Source of the DNA: Marinicella algicola
Lineage (GTDB): Bacteria; Pseudomonadota; Gammaproteobacteria; Xanthomonadales; Marinicellaceae
Assembly: GCF_028401385.1 (NCBI RefSeq)
Contig: NZ_JAQOMR010000001.1
Location: 2,048,501 to 2,112,500, forward strand
Direction: 5' to 3'
DNA length: 64,000 bases
Shown here: in pieces, positions 1 through 11,597 of the stretch
Numbering within the stretch: position 1 is the first letter of the stretch
Layout of the letters: the number at the start of each line of letters is the position of its first letter
The notes under the pieces: model-generated
The model's input: the letters and a program-made list of their open reading frames with translations, nothing else
The model's database searches: none
What the model was told of the DNA's origin: nothing
Translations under genes and position numbers: made by a program

Positions 1-449
1 ATGACAGCATTGCGAGCGGTGTGCGCAGTCTCATCCAAAAGCTGATCGATGCGTTCATGGAACGGCAGGTAGAGCGCCTCGGCGCGTTCTGCCTTCGCCA
101 CCGGACCAAGACCGCGATTGGCGGGCACCGCGAAAACCTCACTGATTTCGGGAGTGGAGTCGGACGCTTCGGGCGGGCGATTGCAGTCATAGACGAGCCG
201 GGAGAAACGCTGATGAACAAGCATGGAATCAAGTGCCGTGCTCAGCAGCCGGGAGACGGCAAGCGCACCCGGATCCCAGGCGATATGGCTTTCGAGCAGC
301 GCGGCCGACAGCCCCATATCCCCGAGAACTTCGGGAATGGCCCTGCCGGCATGTTCGCAAATCAGTATGACCCTGCTCTGGCCGGATGCGCGCTCGACGA
401 CAACAGGCGCACCATCACGGGCGCTCAAGAGCCCCGGCTTTCCCAACAT
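1..449 (-). CDS. N-formylglutamate amidohydrolase family protein (partial, 3' end off the window)
   Basis: The first about 149 residues are present and the gene runs off the left edge. The start is the ATG at 449-447, preceded by GGGGAACAG. Family landmarks are visible in order: CEHAG near residue 31, HIAWDPGA near 55, SRLVYDCNRPP near 88 and EISE followed by PANRGLG near 105. The His, Asp and Glu residues of these blocks form the metal site in the N-formylglutamate amidohydrolase (FGase) superfamily. Members hydrolyse N-formylglutamate in histidine breakdown or related N-formyl or N-acyl amino acids, so the substrate is not fixed by sequence. It is divergent from the RpiR regulator at 600, which may control it; that is inference. 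Confidence 0.85.
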   Translation of the reverse strand, partial: MLGKPGLLSARDGAPVVVERASGQSRVILICEHAGRAIPEVLGDMGLSAALLESHIAWDPGALAVSRLLSTALDSMLVHQRFSRLVYDCNRPPEASDSTPEISEVFAVPANRGLGPVAKAERAEALYLPFHERIDQLLDETAHTARNAV

Positions 450-599
450 CTGTTCCCCTGCATTTTCTGCACTCTGATTATGTAAATAGTTCTTCAGAAA
501 ACAGCTGTTGTCAATCGAACTCTGAAAACTTCTATTCAGTTTATCCATTGACGGATCGGCTGCGCCACTCCTAGATGTCAACAAAGTAGGAGATGCAGA
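450..599. promoter_or_regulatory. Divergent promoter region with small inverted repeats
   Basis: This AT-richer stretch separates the FGase gene (minus) from the RpiR gene (plus). It holds a perfect 10-bp palindrome, AACAGCTGTT, at 500-509 and an inverted repeat CTGAA-N8-TTCAG at 522-539. RpiR-type regulators bind inverted repeats, so the second is a candidate operator. A ribosome binding site AGGAG lies at 588-592, seven bases before the TTG start of the RpiR gene. No clear -35/-10 pair could be assigned. Confidence 0.3.
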
Positions 600-1472
600 T
601 TGCGTGACGGGTCCAGAACAGTCGCAGACATAATCGCCACACGGTATGACGAACTGACGCGTTCGGAAAAACGCCTCGCCGACACCATCAGTGAGAATTA
701 TCCGGTTTCCGGCCTCGGCAGCATCACCACATTGGCCGAAAACGCCGACGTCTCGACCCCGACGGTTGCACGGATGGTTCAGAAGCTGGGCTTCAAGGGG
801 TATGGCGAGTTTCAGGCGCGGCTGCATCAAGAGCTGGAGGCCACGCTCTCCAACCCGATCGCCAAACATGACCGGCTGGCGCGCAATGTGCCGGACACGC
901 ATATTCTCAATCGCTTCGGCGAGGCGGCGATCGACAATATGCGCCGCACGCTGTCACAGCTTGATCAGGAGACGTTCGGAGGGGCGGCTGCCCTGCTCTC
1001 GGACCTCGACCGTGCGGTCTATTTCGTCGGCGGGCGCATTACCGGAGCGGTTTCCGGCTATTTCTACACCCATATGCAGGTGATCCGCCCAAAGACGACG
1101 CTGATGTCATCGAATTCCGGTTCCTGGCCGCAGCACATGCTGAACATGGCAAAGGGCGATGTTCTGGTGATCTTCGACATCCGCCGCTATGAGCAGGACA
1201 TGGCGACACTGGCGCGGGTAGCGAGCGAAAACGGCGTCGAGATCATTCTCTTCACCGACCAGTGGGCCTCGCCGGTGACGAAATTCGCGCGCCACACCTT
1301 CCGCGTCCATATCGAGGTGCCGTCCGCCTGGGACTCATCCGTCGTCACACTGTTTGTGGTCGAGGCGCTGATCGAGGCGGTTCAGGCAAAAAGCTGGGAC
1401 AAGACCCGCCAGCGCATCAGCCAGTTGGAAGGGTTGTTCGAGCAGAGCCGGCTGTTTCGCCGGCCCGGCTGA
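600..1472 (+). CDS. MurR/RpiR family transcriptional regulator
   Basis: A 290-residue protein with the two-domain RpiR layout. The N-terminal winged helix (about residues 5-80) contains a helix-turn-helix with STPTVARMVQKLGFKGYGEF. The C-terminal SIS sugar-phosphate-binding domain (about 125-270) contains YFVGGRITG, DVLVIFDIRRY and ILFTDQ. The start is TTG: the nearby ATG at 593 runs into a stop after four codons, while TTG at 600 has AGGAG at good spacing. Such proteins sense phosphosugars or related metabolites and usually repress adjacent catabolic genes. It is divergent from an FGase-family gene and converges with rnj. Confidence 0.88.
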   Translation: MRDGSRTVADIIATRYDELTRSEKRLADTISENYPVSGLGSITTLAENADVSTPTVARMVQKLGFKGYGEFQARLHQELEATLSNPIAKHDRLARNVPDTHILNRFGEAAIDNMRRTLSQLDQETFGGAAALLSDLDRAVYFVGGRITGAVSGYFYTHMQVIRPKTTLMSSNSGSWPQHMLNMAKGDVLVIFDIRRYEQDMATLARVASENGVEIILFTDQWASPVTKFARHTFRVHIEVPSAWDSSVVTLFVVEALIEAVQAKSWDKTRQRISQLEGLFEQSRLFRRPG

Positions 1473-1489
1473 TCCGGCTCAGCTGAGCC
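1447..1489. terminator. Possible bidirectional hairpin between convergent rpiR-type gene and rnj
   Basis: Two small hairpins overlap the ends of the convergent genes: GCCGG/CCGGC arms at 1447-1464 and a perfect 14-bp palindrome GGCTCAGCTGAGCC at 1476-1489. The stop codons of both genes fall in or next to them. There is no U-tract on either side, so intrinsic termination is uncertain. Confidence 0.25.
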
Positions 1490-3153
1490 TGCTGACAAAC
1501 ACGGTCACGACAGGTTTCTTGCCCCAGCATTCATTGGCCGCAGCGCGAACCGAACGGCGCACGGCTTCCTTGACCATTTTGAGGTCCTTGCGGCGCGAAC
1601 GCGGAATGCTTTCGACAGCGCCCAGAACCGCATCGAACAGCACGTCCTCCATGCGTTCGTCATCGTCGTCGAAGCCCGGCAGGCCGATCGGAACAACATC
1701 CGGATCGCCGGCGAATTCAAACTTGCTGTTCAAGACCACATTGATGGCGACATGTCCGACGAAGGAGAGCTTGCGGCGATCGCCGATACCCATCTCCTCA
1801 AACCCGCCGATGAGCTTGCCGTCCTTGAAGACGCGGCCGGCTTCAACCTTGGCGATGACTTCCGGCGCGCCGGGAGCAACCCGCAGCATGTCGCCATTGC
1901 GCACACGCGGCACATTGGCGATGCCCGCCTGTTCTCCGAGTTCCTTCTGGCCGGTCAGATGCGCGGCCTCTCCGTGGACTGGCACAAGAATTTCGGGCCG
2001 GATCCATTCATACATCTGCTTCAGTTCATTGCGGCGCGGATGGCCGGAGACATGAACAAGCGCCTCATCGTCCGTCAGAATGTGAACGCCCTGCTCGATC
2101 AACCCGTTCTTGACCTCCTGGATCGCCTTCTCGTTTCCGGGAATAGCGCGCGAGGAAAAGACCACCAGATCACCGGCAGTCAGAGCGACATTGCGCATTT
2201 CGTCACGCGAAAGCTTGGCGAGCGCCGCGCGGCTTTCGCCCTGCGAGCCAGTGAGGATCGCCACCACCTTGTCGCGCGGAATATAACCGAATTCGTCTTC
2301 CTCGACGAAGGGTTTGACCCCTTCCATCAGCCCGATGTCGCGGGCGACCTGAACGGCACGCTTCAGCGACGAGCCCAGCAACAGAACCTGCCGGCCAGCC
2401 TCTTCCGCCGCTTTTGCAATCGAACGGATACGTCCAATATTGGAGGAGAAGCTTGTGAGCGCGACCCTTCCTTCGGCGTTTTCGATGACCTTGCGCAGGC
2501 TTTCTGAAACTTCCTGTTCCGACGGAGAAACGCCATCGCGCAGTGCGTTGGTCGAGATCGCACATCAGCGCGAGAATGCCTTCATCGCCAAGTGCGCGGA
2601 AACGGCTCTCGTCGGTCATCGGCCCGAGCGAGGGAGCGTGATCGATTTTCCAGTCGCCGGTATGGACGATATTGCCAAGCGGCGTGCGGATGCACAGCGC
2701 CATCGGCTCGGGGATCGAGTGATTGACGGCAACCGCCTCCACCGAGAACGGTCCGACATTGATGGTATCGCCGGCCTTGAAAATGGTGATCGGGATCTCG
2801 CCCATCGAGCGCTCATAGGCGCGCTTTGATTCCAGCAGACCTGCCGTAAACGGCGAAGCGTAGATCGGCACGTTCAGGCCCGGCCAGAGATCGTTGATCG
2901 CGCCGAAGTGGTCCTCGTGCGCGTGGGTGATGATCATCGCCTTCAGATTGGCGCGCTGTTCGCGCACAAATTCGATGTCAGGCAGGATCAGATCGACACC
3001 AGGCAGATCGGCGCCCGGGAAAGTGACGCCGCAATCAACCATGATCCATTCGCGTTTTTGCGCAGGACCATAGCCGTAAAGCGCAAGGTTCATACCGATT
3101 TCGCCAAGCCCGCCGAGGGGCAGGAAAACCAGTTCAGCGTTATTGTCCGCCAT
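1479..3153 (-). CDS. rnj: Ribonuclease J (one-base frame break)
   Basis: A metallo-beta-lactamase/beta-CASP RNase that matures and degrades RNA in the cytoplasm. The N-terminal half shows THAHEDHFGA, the zinc-binding HxHxDH motif, near residue 77, and HTGDWK near 172. The C-terminal half carries the beta-CASP signatures VVFSSRAIPGNE and PVHGEAAHL. The reading frame breaks at about 2557, where the coding strand has GATCTCGACC; GACTCGACC is expected for the motif CDSTNALR. Removing one base gives 557 residues, normal for the family. The gene starts seven bases after the birA stop and is the last gene of the nuo-birA-rnj run. I treat the break as a sequencing error. Confidence 0.9.
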
Positions 3154-3160
3154 TTAAGCG

Positions 3161-3926
3161 TTATCCGTTCTTATTGTTTTCGAAGAAGACATCGCCAGCA
3201 GCAAAAGTGCGCGTGCCCTCTTCCGTTTCAAGTTTCAGCATACCGCCATCATCAATGCCGGCAAAAAGCCCGGAGACCTGCTCTCGGGCCAGATTAATGG
3301 TGATCCGTTCGTTTATGCCGCATGCTGCGGAGCGCCAGCGCGCGACAGTCTTGCCGACACCTCGACCGCTATCCCAGATCGCGAGCTCGTTAGCCATGAC
3401 CTCGAACAGATGGGCAAACAAAACCTCTGGATCCGCACCGGCAACATAATCGGCCATTCTTGCAACCGGATATGGTGCCTCCTGCGGGCAAAAGCCAACA
3501 TTGACGCCAATACCAACCACAACGGCAAAACGACCGTCGGGCAATTTCCTGGCCTCAAGCAGAATGCCGCAGACCTTTTGCGGTCTATCAGCACGTCGTT
3601 CGGCCATTTGATCGCGACCTCCCCCTGCCCGGCCATCATGCGATCGATGGCACCATGGACCGCGACCGCAGCCACTAACGGCAGTGACGAGAGAGCGGAA
3701 ACGGATGCGGATCAACAAGCAGAAGCGAGGCATAAAGATTGCCCCGCTCCGAAATCCAGTTACGTCCGCGCCGCGCCCGACCGCCTGATTGTCGTTCTGC
3801 GGTGATCCAGAGCAAGCCCGGATCACCGGCCTCGGCTCGCTCCATCGCCTCAAGGTTGGTCGATGCTACATTGCCGAGTGCTTCATGCCGATAGGTTTCA
3901 GCAGAAGCGGTCCTGTCCGCAGCCAT
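3161..3926 (-). CDS. birA: Biotin--[acetyl-CoA-carboxylase] ligase, class I (two one-base frame breaks)
   Basis: This ligase makes biotinyl-AMP and attaches biotin to carboxylase BCCP domains. Three frame pieces join into one protein of about 255 residues. GGRARRGRNW, the biotinyl-AMP-binding GRGRxGRxW-type loop, lies near residue 47. KWPNDVLID follows near 105, then KVCGILLEA and VVGIGVNV. It lacks the N-terminal DNA-binding domain of E. coli BirA, as is usual in Alphaproteobacteria. Bases are missing near 3690 and in an A-run (TTTT on the plus strand) at 3576-3579; two added bases restore the frame. The start ATG directly follows the nuoN TAA, so it is probably co-transcribed with nuo. Confidence 0.87.
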
Positions 3927-5365
3927 TTAGAACAGAGCCGCTGCTGCCACGCCTGCTGCAGAATTCAACGGGCCGCCGAACAGGAGATAGCCAATGGCGA
4001 ACAGACCACTGAGGCCAAAGACAAACCGCAACTCGCTCGCCACCCGCGAAAATTCCACTGTCGGCTCATCGAACCACATGACCTTGACGATACGCAGATA
4101 GTAAAACGCTGCAACGACAGAGGCGAGAACACCGATGATCGCCAGGGCATAAAGCTCGGCATTGATCGCCGCCAGAAACACGAAATACTTGCCGAAGAAG
4201 CCAGCCAGCGGCGGTACGCCGGCCAGCGAGAACATCAGTGCGGTCATTACAATGGCCATAACAGGCTTTGTCTGCGAAAGCCCGGCAAGATCGTCGATAG
4301 TCTCGACATTCCCGCCTTCCTTCAGCCGCATCGCCATGATGATGGCGAAGGTGCCGAGCGTCATGAACAGATAGATCGTCATATAAATGACAACACCGCT
4401 GACGCCCACTTCCGTACCAGCGGCAAGGCCGACAAGCGCATAGCCCATATGGGTGATCGAAGAATATGCCATCAGGCGCTTGATATTGCGCTGTCCGATG
4501 GCAGCGAATGCCCCCAGCACCATTGAGGCGATCGAAATGAACACCACTACCTGACGCCATTGATCGACGGCCGGACCGAAGGCATCGATCAGCAGGCGGA
4601 TGATGATCGCCATGGCCGCAACCTTGGGCGCGGACGCAAAAAGGCCGTAACCGGCGTCGGCGCCCCTTCATAAACGTCCGGGGTCCACATGTGGAAGGGA
4701 ACGGCGGAAATCTTGAACGTGATACCGGCGAGTACGAAGACCATGCCGAAGATGAAGCCGAGACCGGTCTCGCCAAGCGCAATCTGGTTGGAGACAGCCT
4801 CGAAGCCGATATTGCCGGTAAAGCCGTAAATCAGCGAGATGCCGTAGAGCAGCATGCCGGAGGACAGCGAACCCAGAACAAAATATTTCAGGCCCGCTTC
4901 CGTGGAGCGCAGGCTGTCCCGGTTGATCGCGGCAATCACGTAGAGCGGCAGCGACATCAGCTCAAGGCCCATATAGAAAGCCAGCATGTCGTTGGCCGAG
5001 ACCATCAGCATCATGCCGGTGGTCGACAGCAGCATCAGCACCGGAAATTCGAAGCGATCGAGATATTCCGGTTCTTCATGGCCGACCGACAGGATCATCG
5101 ACAGCACCGCACCAATCAGAACCAGCACCTGCATGAAGCGGGTAAAGGCGTTGAAGGTAAGCGAGCCGTTGAACGCCACGCCATTACCCGACCAAAACAG
5201 GAAGCCACCAGCAAACAAAAGCAGGGCAACAGCAAGCGCGACGATGGTCGGTCCGCTCTTGCGGCCGGCAAAGGCTCCGATCATCAACAGGACCATGGCG
5301 CCAATCGAAAGGATCAGCTCCGGTATGATCAGCTTCAGACTTGAAAGTAGGAGTTCCGAGGTCAT
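3927..5365 (-). CDS. nuoN: NADH-quinone oxidoreductase subunit N (one-base frame break)
   Basis: A membrane-arm antiporter-like subunit of complex I that takes part in proton pumping. The corrected protein has about 479 residues and about 14 hydrophobic helices. [19 protein letters not shown], the NuoN signature, lies near residue 230; [14 protein letters not shown] is near 290. The frame breaks at 4638-4642, where five T on the coding strand should be six for the sequence [12 protein letters not shown]. The start is ATG at 5365; TTG at 5371 is a possible alternative. It lies 17 bases after nuoM and its stop abuts the birA start. Confidence 0.93.
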
Positions 5366-5382
5366 GTCCAAAAGATCCTGTC

Positions 5383-6894
5383 TCAGTATACCGGCAGCGC
5401 GATGTTCTTGGTGGATTCCAGAACAGCGTCATAGTGTTGAACGATCTGGGCGACCGGCCCGTGGATCGCCGCGAAGATCGGTTCCGGATAAACACCGAAG
5501 AAAATCGTCAGAACGATCAGCGGATAAAGCACGAATTTCTCACGCATGGAGAGATCGAGAAGCCCCTTCAGGCTGTCTTTCTCCAGTGCACCGAAAATCA
5601 CACGACGGTAAAGCCAAAGCGCATAGGCGGCGGAAAGAATGACGCCGGTCGCGGCAAACACGGCCACCCAGGTATTGACCTGGAAGACACCGACCACCGT
5701 CAGGAATTCACCAATGAAGCCGGACGTGCCGGGAAGCCCGACATTGGCCATGGTGAAGATCATGAAGGCGACCGCGAATTTCGGCATGTTGTTCACAAGC
5801 CCGCCATATGCCGCAATCTCACGCGTATGCATGCGGTCATAGACCATACCGACGCAGAAGAACAGCGCACCCGAGACGATGCCGTGCGACAGCATCAGGA
5901 AGATCGAGCCTTCGATACCCTCGGTTGTTGCCGAGAACATACCCATGGTCACATAGCCCATATGCGCAACCGAGGAATAGGCGATCAACTTTTTCATGTC
6001 GGTCTGCATCAGCGCCACCAGCGAGGCGTAGATGATGGCGATGATCGACAACGCGAAGATCAGCGGGGCGAAATAATAGGAGGCGTCTGGGAACATCGGC
6101 ATGGAATAGCGCAGCACGCCGAAACCGCCGAGTTTCAGAAGAACGCCTGCAAGCACGCCGGAGGCCGCCGTCGGCGCTTCCACATGGGCATCCGGCAGCC
6201 AGGTATGCACCGGCCACATCGGCATCTTCACCGCGAATGATGCAAAGAAGCCAAGGAACAGCCAGTATTGCATGTTGACCGGGAAATCATACTCCAGAAG
6301 CACCGGAACACTGGTCGTTCCGGTGACCCAGTACATCGCCATGATCGACAACAGCATGAAGACTGAACCGGCAAAGGTGTAAAGGAAGAACTTGAACGAG
6401 GCGTAGACGCGCCTGTCATGCCCCCAGATGCCGATGATCAGATACATCGGTATCAGGCTCGCCTCAAAGAAGACGTAGAACATCACGATATCAAGCGAGA
6501 CGAACACACCAATGATCAGCGTTTCCAGAATCAGGAAGGCAATCATATAGGCCTTCACCCGATGGGTGATGGCCGCCCAGGACGCCAGGATACAAAGCGG
6601 CATCAACACCGTCGTGAGCAAGACGAACAGCATTGAAATGCCGTCAACACCCATATGATAGGAGATCCCCGTGCCTAGCCAGGCATGGTTCTCGATCATC
6701 TGAAAGTTCGGATCCGCCGGATCATAATTGACCCAAATGAACAGCGACACGACAAAGGTAAACAGCGTCGTCAGCAGCGCGACGTTGCGGATGTTGCGCA
6801 GGCCGGTTTCGTTGTCATCGCGAGTAAACAGGATCAGCACCACGCCGACCAGCGGCAGGAAGGTGACTGTCGAGAGAATTGGCCAATCGCTCAT
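5383..6894 (-). CDS. nuoM: NADH-quinone oxidoreductase subunit M
   Basis: A 503-residue antiporter-like membrane subunit of complex I. The start ATG (6894-6892) overlaps the nuoL stop as TAATG, a translational coupling arrangement. The proton-antiporter domain includes [13 protein letters not shown] near residue 92, [20 protein letters not shown] near 230 and [15 protein letters not shown] near 310. The key glutamate in the [13 protein letters not shown] helix is present. The frame is intact and the length is typical. Confidence 0.96.
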   Translation of the reverse strand: MSDWPILSTVTFLPLVGVVLILFTRDDNETGLRNIRNVALLTTLFTFVVSLFIWVNYDPADPNFQMIENHAWLGTGISYHMGVDGISMLFVLLTTVLMPLCILASWAAITHRVKAYMIAFLILETLIIGVFVSLDIVMFYVFFEASLIPMYLIIGIWGHDRRVYASFKFFLYTFAGSVFMLLSIMAMYWVTGTTSVPVLLEYDFPVNMQYWLFLGFFASFAVKMPMWPVHTWLPDAHVEAPTAASGVLAGVLLKLGGFGVLRYSMPMFPDASYYFAPLIFALSIIAIIYASLVALMQTDMKKLIAYSSVAHMGYVTMGMFSATTEGIEGSIFLMLSHGIVSGALFFCVGMVYDRMHTREIAAYGGLVNNMPKFAVAFMIFTMANVGLPGTSGFIGEFLTVVGVFQVNTWVAVFAATGVILSAAYALWLYRRVIFGALEKDSLKGLLDLSMREKFVLYPLIVLTIFFGVYPEPIFAAIHGPVAQIVQHYDAVLESTKNIALPVY

Positions 6895-8903
6895 TACAGT
6901 GCCCCTCCGAGCATCATCCACGTTACAAGAGCGGCCACGCCGATCAGCATTGCGAACGCATAGTGGTAAACATAACCGGACTGCAGCTTGACCACGCGGT
7001 TGGTGACATCGACGACCAGCGCCGCGATGCCATTGGGTCCGTACCGGTCAATCACGCCGACATCCCCTTTCTGCCACAGGAAGTGCCCGAGCTTTTTCGC
7101 AGGGCGGACAAACAGGAAATCGTACAGTTCATCGAAGTACCACTTGTTGAGCAGGAATGCGTAGATCCGCGGGAAGGCATTCGCCATCGCCTTCGCAGAT
7201 GCCGGCTTGATCAGGTACATGTAGATCGCGACCACCGTACCGATCAGCATAGCGAAGAACGGCGACAGCTTGACCCAGAGCGCAACATGATGGTGCTCTT
7301 CCAGAACCTCGTTGTGCGGTCCGGTAAACAGAGCGCCCTTCCAGAACTCGGAATAATCATGGCCATAGAAGAACTCGGCGAAGACCACACCGGCAAACAG
7401 GGCGCCGACCGACAGCACGATCAGCGGGATCAGCATCACCCACGGCGATTCATGGACATGATGCATAACATCGGAGGAAGCGCGCGGCTTGCCGAAGAAT
7501 GTCATGAAGATCAGGCGCCATGAGTAGAACGCCGTGAGCACGGCGGCAATCACCAGAGCCCAGAAGGAGAAGCCTGCAAGCGGGCTGGCCGAAACGAAGG
7601 CCGCCTCGATGATAGCATCCTTGGAGAAGAAACCGGCAGCACCGATGACCGTACCGGGAATACCGAAGCCGGTAATGGCGAGCGTGCCGAAGATCATGCC
7701 CCAGAAGGTGATCGGGATATGCTTTCTCAAGCCGCCCATGCGACGCATGTCCTGATCGCCGGAAACGGCATGGATGACGGAGCCTGCGCACAGGAACAAC
7801 AGCGCCTTGAAGAAGGCGTGGGTAAAGAGATGGAACACGGCAGCGCCGTAGGCCCCTGCCCCGAGTGCTGCAAACATGTAGCCGAGCTGCGAACAGGTCG
7901 AGTAGGCAATGACGCGCTTAATATCGTTCTGCACCAGACCGATCGTCGCGGCAAACAGCGCGGTAATCGAGCCGATGAGTGTGACGAAGGTGAGCGCAGA
8001 GGGCGATAATTCAAAAAGCGGCGACATGCGCGCCACCAGAAACACGCCGGCCGTCACCATGGTCGCGGCATGGATAAGAGCCGACACAGGGGTCGGGCCT
8101 TCCATCGCGTCCGGCAGCCAGGTGTGGAGCAGGAACTGAGCCGACTTACCCATGGCGCCCATGAACAGCAGCAGGCATACCGCGGTAATCGCGTGCATCA
8201 ACGTCAGATCCATGCCGAGGAAATGCAGCACCGGAACCTGTTCGCCCGCGGCAACAGCAACCGCATGGTCATTCGCAATATTTTCGGTGGCAGCGAAGAT
8301 CGGATCGAAATTGATGGTGTGCGCAAGGAAGAACAGACCGGCAATCCCAAGCAGGAAGCCGAAGTCACCGACACGGTTGACGATGAACGCCTTCATTGCA
8401 GCGGCGCAGGCCGATGGCTTCTTGTACCAGAAACCGATCAGCAGGTAGGAGGCAAGGCCAACACCCTCCCAGCCGAAGAACATCTGCAGCAGGTTGTCTG
8501 ATGTCACCAGCGACAGCATCGCAAAGGTAAACAGCGACAGATAGGCAAAGAAGCGCGGCCGGTGCGGGTCGTCATGCATGTAGCCCACGGAATAGAGGTG
8601 GACGAGACAGGAGACCGTGTTGACCACAACCAGCATGACGGCGGTGAGCGTATCGATCCTGAGCGACCAGGCGACATCGATGTTACCGGAGCTGATCCAC
8701 TGCATCACCGGAACCTGGATCACCAGATCCTCGGCGTGGGACAGGAAACCGACCGAAATGAACACATACCAGGACAGGATGGCGGAAATCGCCATGAAGG
8801 CGATGGTCACCCATTCGGTGGCCTTTGCGCCGATCCGGTTTCCGAAGAAGCCTGCGATGAGGAAGCCGAGCAACGGCAGGAAAACGATGAGTTTGTAAAT
8901 CAT
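6894..8903 (-). CDS. nuoL: NADH-quinone oxidoreductase subunit L
   Basis: The largest antiporter-like subunit of complex I, 669 residues, carrying the long lateral helix at its C-terminus. Motifs include [18 protein letters not shown] near residue 143, [20 protein letters not shown] near 255 and [12 protein letters not shown] near 335. The N-terminal domain and the C-terminal amphipathic region are both present, and the length is normal. It sits seven bases after nuoK and overlaps nuoM by one base. Confidence 0.96.
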   Translation of the reverse strand: MIYKLIVFLPLLGFLIAGFFGNRIGAKATEWVTIAFMAISAILSWYVFISVGFLSHAEDLVIQVPVMQWISSGNIDVAWSLRIDTLTAVMLVVVNTVSCLVHLYSVGYMHDDPHRPRFFAYLSLFTFAMLSLVTSDNLLQMFFGWEGVGLASYLLIGFWYKKPSACAAAMKAFIVNRVGDFGFLLGIAGLFFLAHTINFDPIFAATENIANDHAVAVAAGEQVPVLHFLGMDLTLMHAITAVCLLLFMGAMGKSAQFLLHTWLPDAMEGPTPVSALIHAATMVTAGVFLVARMSPLFELSPSALTFVTLIGSITALFAATIGLVQNDIKRVIAYSTCSQLGYMFAALGAGAYGAAVFHLFTHAFFKALLFLCAGSVIHAVSGDQDMRRMGGLRKHIPITFWGMIFGTLAITGFGIPGTVIGAAGFFSKDAIIEAAFVSASPLAGFSFWALVIAAVLTAFYSWRLIFMTFFGKPRASSDVMHHVHESPWVMLIPLIVLSVGALFAGVVFAEFFYGHDYSEFWKGALFTGPHNEVLEEHHHVALWVKLSPFFAMLIGTVVAIYMYLIKPASAKAMANAFPRIYAFLLNKWYFDELYDFLFVRPAKKLGHFLWQKGDVGVIDRYGPNGIAALVVDVTNRVVKLQSGYVYHYAFAMLIGVAALVTWMMLGGAL

Positions 8904-8910
8904 CTGGAGA

Positions 8911-9219
8911 TCAGCCCTTCATCATATTGACGTCTTCGACCGCAATCGAACCGCGGTTGCGATAAAACACCACGAGGATCGCCAATCCGATCGCCGCTTC
9001 CGCCGCTGCCACCGTGAGGATGAAGAGCGCGAAGACCTGGCCGACCAAATCGTTGAGAAATGCCGAGAAAGCGACCATGTTGAGATTGACCGAAAGCAGG
9101 ATCAGCTCAATGGACATGAGAATAATGATGACGTTCTTCCGGTTCAAAAAGATGCCGAAAACGCCAATCGTGAAAAGTATGGCACTGACCGTCAGGTAGT
9201 GGGAAAGTCCGATTTCCAT
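8911..9219 (-). CDS. nuoK: NADH-quinone oxidoreductase subunit K
   Basis: A 102-residue membrane subunit with three helices. The conserved glutamates are in [13 protein letters not shown] (near residue 36) and [13 protein letters not shown] (near 72). These residues belong to the E-channel that links quinone reduction to proton movement in complex I. The start ATG at 9219 begins [16 protein letters not shown], the usual N-terminus. It lies 42 bases downstream of nuoJ. Confidence 0.96.
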   Translation of the reverse strand: MEIGLSHYLTVSAILFTIGVFGIFLNRKNVIIILMSIELILLSVNLNMVAFSAFLNDLVGQVFALFILTVAAAEAAIGLAILVVFYRNRGSIAVEDVNMMKG

Positions 9220-9261
9220 TGCTCTGTCCTTAGTCCCGTATCCCTGCTGAATTCTCTTAAA

Positions 9262-9875
9262 TTATAGGCCCTGGCCGGGCTTGACCTTGACGACTTCATG
9301 CGCCGTCTCCGGCGTGCGCGCCACCTGCTGGCCGATATTCTGGCGCTTCACATCGGTGCGATGTTTCAGCGTCAGCACGATCGCTCCGATCATCGCCACC
9401 AGCAGAATCAGCCCTGCCACCTGGAAGAAATAAGCGTAATGCGTGTAGATCACGTCACCAAGCGCCTGCACACTCGACTTTTCGGAGAGCGGAGGCATCG
9501 GCATTGCCGTATTGGCGGCGATCTCCGGCGAGATGACGGTGCCGCCGACCACGATGATCAGTTCGGCCAGAAGCACGACCCCGATCAGCGCACCGACAGG
9601 CGCATACCTCAGAATACCGGACCTCAGCGCCGCGAAGTCGATATCGAGCATCATCACCACGAACAGGAACAGCACCGCTACCGCGCCGACATAGACGACG
9701 AGCAGCAACAGGCCGAGATATTCCGCGCCGGCCAGAATGAACAGCGCAGCGGCATTCACGAACACCACGATCAGAAACAGGACCGAATGGACCGGATTCC
9801 GCGCAGAAATAACCATGAACGCCGAGGCCACGGCGATAAACGCGAAAAAGTAGAAAAAAGAGCCTGGAGACCCAT
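9262..9875 (-). CDS. nuoJ: NADH-quinone oxidoreductase subunit J (one-base frame break)
   Basis: A membrane subunit of complex I with five helices. The correct N-terminus is MGLQALFFYFFAFIAVASAF, starting at ATG 9875. The coding strand has six T at 9854-9859 where seven are needed. Adding one gives 204 residues, typical for rhizobia. The body holds NPVHSVLFLIVVFVNAA and YVGAVAVLFLFVVMM, the conserved third-helix segment with the pi-bulge region. It sits between nuoI and nuoK. Confidence 0.93.
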
Positions 9876-10009
9876 TTTGGTGCCTTCTCTTCCTGTACGT
9901 CGCGGGAGCCCCGGACGCGTCTCATTGAAAAACCGGCCGACACGGCAGGCTTTCCGTTCTCACATTTTTGCCGGTCGGCTTCGTGCCGTCCGACCACGTG
10001 TTTCAAGTC

Positions 10010-10501
10010 TCAGCGATAAGGTGCGTCCATGGCGATGTTCTGCCCGATTTCGCGCTCCCAACGGTCACCGTTGGCGAGCAGACGCTCCTTGTCGTAGTAA
10101 AGTTCTTCGCGGGTCTCGGTCGCGAATTCGAAATTCGGCCCCTCGACGATCGCCTCGACGGGACACGCCTCCTGGCAGAAGCCGCAATAAATGCACTTCA
10201 CCATATCGATGTCATAGCGAACCGTGCGGCGGGTGCCGTCATTGCGGCGCGGGCCGGCCTCGATGGTAATCGCCTGGGCGGGACAGATCGCCTCGCACAG
10301 CTTGCAGGCAATGCAGCGTTCTTCACCGTTGGGATAACGGCGCAGCGCATGCTCGCCGCGAAAACGCGGGCTGACAGGCCCCTTCTCGAAGGGGTAGTTG
10401 ACCGTCGACTTCTGCGAGAAGAAGTAGCGCATCGTCAGGAAGAACGCAGCCACGAACTCCTTCAGAAAGACGGCATTGAAAGCCTGAGCAACAGAACCCA
10501 T
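10010..10501 (-). CDS. nuoI: NADH-quinone oxidoreductase subunit I
   Basis: A 163-residue ferredoxin-like subunit of the hydrophilic arm, holding clusters N6a and N6b. Two complete [4Fe-4S] motifs are visible: [12 protein letters not shown] near residue 64 and [12 protein letters not shown] near 103. The start ATG at 10501 begins [15 protein letters not shown]. It follows nuoH at a 39-base gap, and a spacer of about 130 bases precedes nuoJ. Electrons pass from here to the quinone site formed by NuoB, NuoD and NuoH. Confidence 0.96.
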   Translation of the reverse strand: MGSVAQAFNAVFLKEFVAAFFLTMRYFFSQKSTVNYPFEKGPVSPRFRGEHALRRYPNGEERCIACKLCEAICPAQAITIEAGPRRNDGTRRTVRYDIDMVKCIYCGFCQEACPVEAIVEGPNFEFATETREELYYDKERLLANGDRWEREIGQNIAMDAPYR

Positions 10502-10540
10502 TTCAGTTTCTCCAATCCGGCACTTCGAAAAGCACCTGCA

Positions 10541-11587
10541 TCAGCCCACCCAGCCGGTCAGTTTAACAACGAAGGCCACGATGACGACCATGGCAAGCGA
10601 CAGCGGAAGGAAAACCTTCCAGCCGAGGCGCATCAGCTGATCGTAGCGATAACGCGGCACGAATGCCTTCACCATGGCGAACATGAAGAAGCAAAGGCAG
10701 ACCTTGATCAGGAACCAGATGACGCCCGGGATCCAGTTCAGCACCGCCACATCGATGATCGGCAGCCAGCCGCCGAGAAACAGCGTCGTCGTCAGCGCGC
10801 ACATCAGCACGATGGCGGCATATTCACCGAGCATGAACATCATGTACGGGGTCGAGCCGTATTCCACCATGAAGCCCGCGACCAGTTCCGATTCCGCTTC
10901 AGGAAGATCGAAAGGCGGACGGTTGGTTTCAGCGAGCGCCGAAATGAAGAACACGATGAACATCGGGAACAGCGCCAGCCAATTCCAGTCGAGGAACGAG
11001 TTCGGCAGGCCGAGCATGGTGCCAAGACCGGTCTGCTGGGCGAACACGATATCCGACAGGTTCAGCGATCCGACGGTCAAAAGAACGGTGACGATGACAA
11101 GGCCGATCGAGACTTCGTAAGAAACCATCTGTGCCGCAGAACGCAACGAGCCGAGAAATGCGTATTTCGAGTTCGATGCCCAGCCGCCCATGATCACGCC
11201 GTAAACCTCGAGCGACGAAATGGCGAAGATATAGAGAATGCCGATATTGATATTGGCGATCACCCAGCCATCGGCGACCGGAATCACCGCCCATGTGGCG
11301 AGCGCCAGCGTCACCGAGATCAGCGGCGCCAGCAGAAACACGACCTTGTCGGCACTCGCCGGGATGATCGGCTCCTTCAGCACGAATTTGAGCAAATCGG
11401 CAAAGGACTGCAACAGACCGAACGGGCCCACGACATTCGGGCCGCGGCGCATCTGCACCGCCGCCCAGATCTTGCGGTCAGCAAGCAGGATGAATGCGAT
11501 ACCGATAAGCAGCAGGACCAGAAGCAGCAGCGACTGACCGATCATGATCAGTGCGGGCCAAAGATAGGTTGAAAGAAAAGAATCCAT
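10541..11587 (-). CDS. nuoH: NADH-quinone oxidoreductase subunit H
   Basis: A 348-residue membrane subunit that forms part of the quinone chamber. It has about eight hydrophobic helices. Family blocks are MQMRRGPN-like [18 protein letters not shown] near residue 43, [20 protein letters not shown] near 215 and [20 protein letters not shown] near 310. The frame is intact. It starts ten bases after the nuoG stop. Confidence 0.96.
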   Translation of the reverse strand: MDSFLSTYLWPALIMIGQSLLLLVLLLIGIAFILLADRKIWAAVQMRRGPNVVGPFGLLQSFADLLKFVLKEPIIPASADKVVFLLAPLISVTLALATWAVIPVADGWVIANINIGILYIFAISSLEVYGVIMGGWASNSKYAFLGSLRSAAQMVSYEVSIGLVIVTVLLTVGSLNLSDIVFAQQTGLGTMLGLPNSFLDWNWLALFPMFIVFFISALAETNRPPFDLPEAESELVAGFMVEYGSTPYMMFMLGEYAAIVLMCALTTTLFLGGWLPIIDVAVLNWIPGVIWFLIKVCLCFFMFAMVKAFVPRYRYDQLMRLGWKVFLPLSLAMVVIVAFVVKLTGWVG

Positions 11588-11597
11588 TGTTCGGTCC

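Noticed and set aside
9968..11572. Long plus-strand frame of 534 codons opposite nuoI and nuoH
   Set aside because: It is antisense to two intact conserved genes, has a low-complexity His/Arg/Gln-rich composition and no family features; it is a codon-bias shadow.
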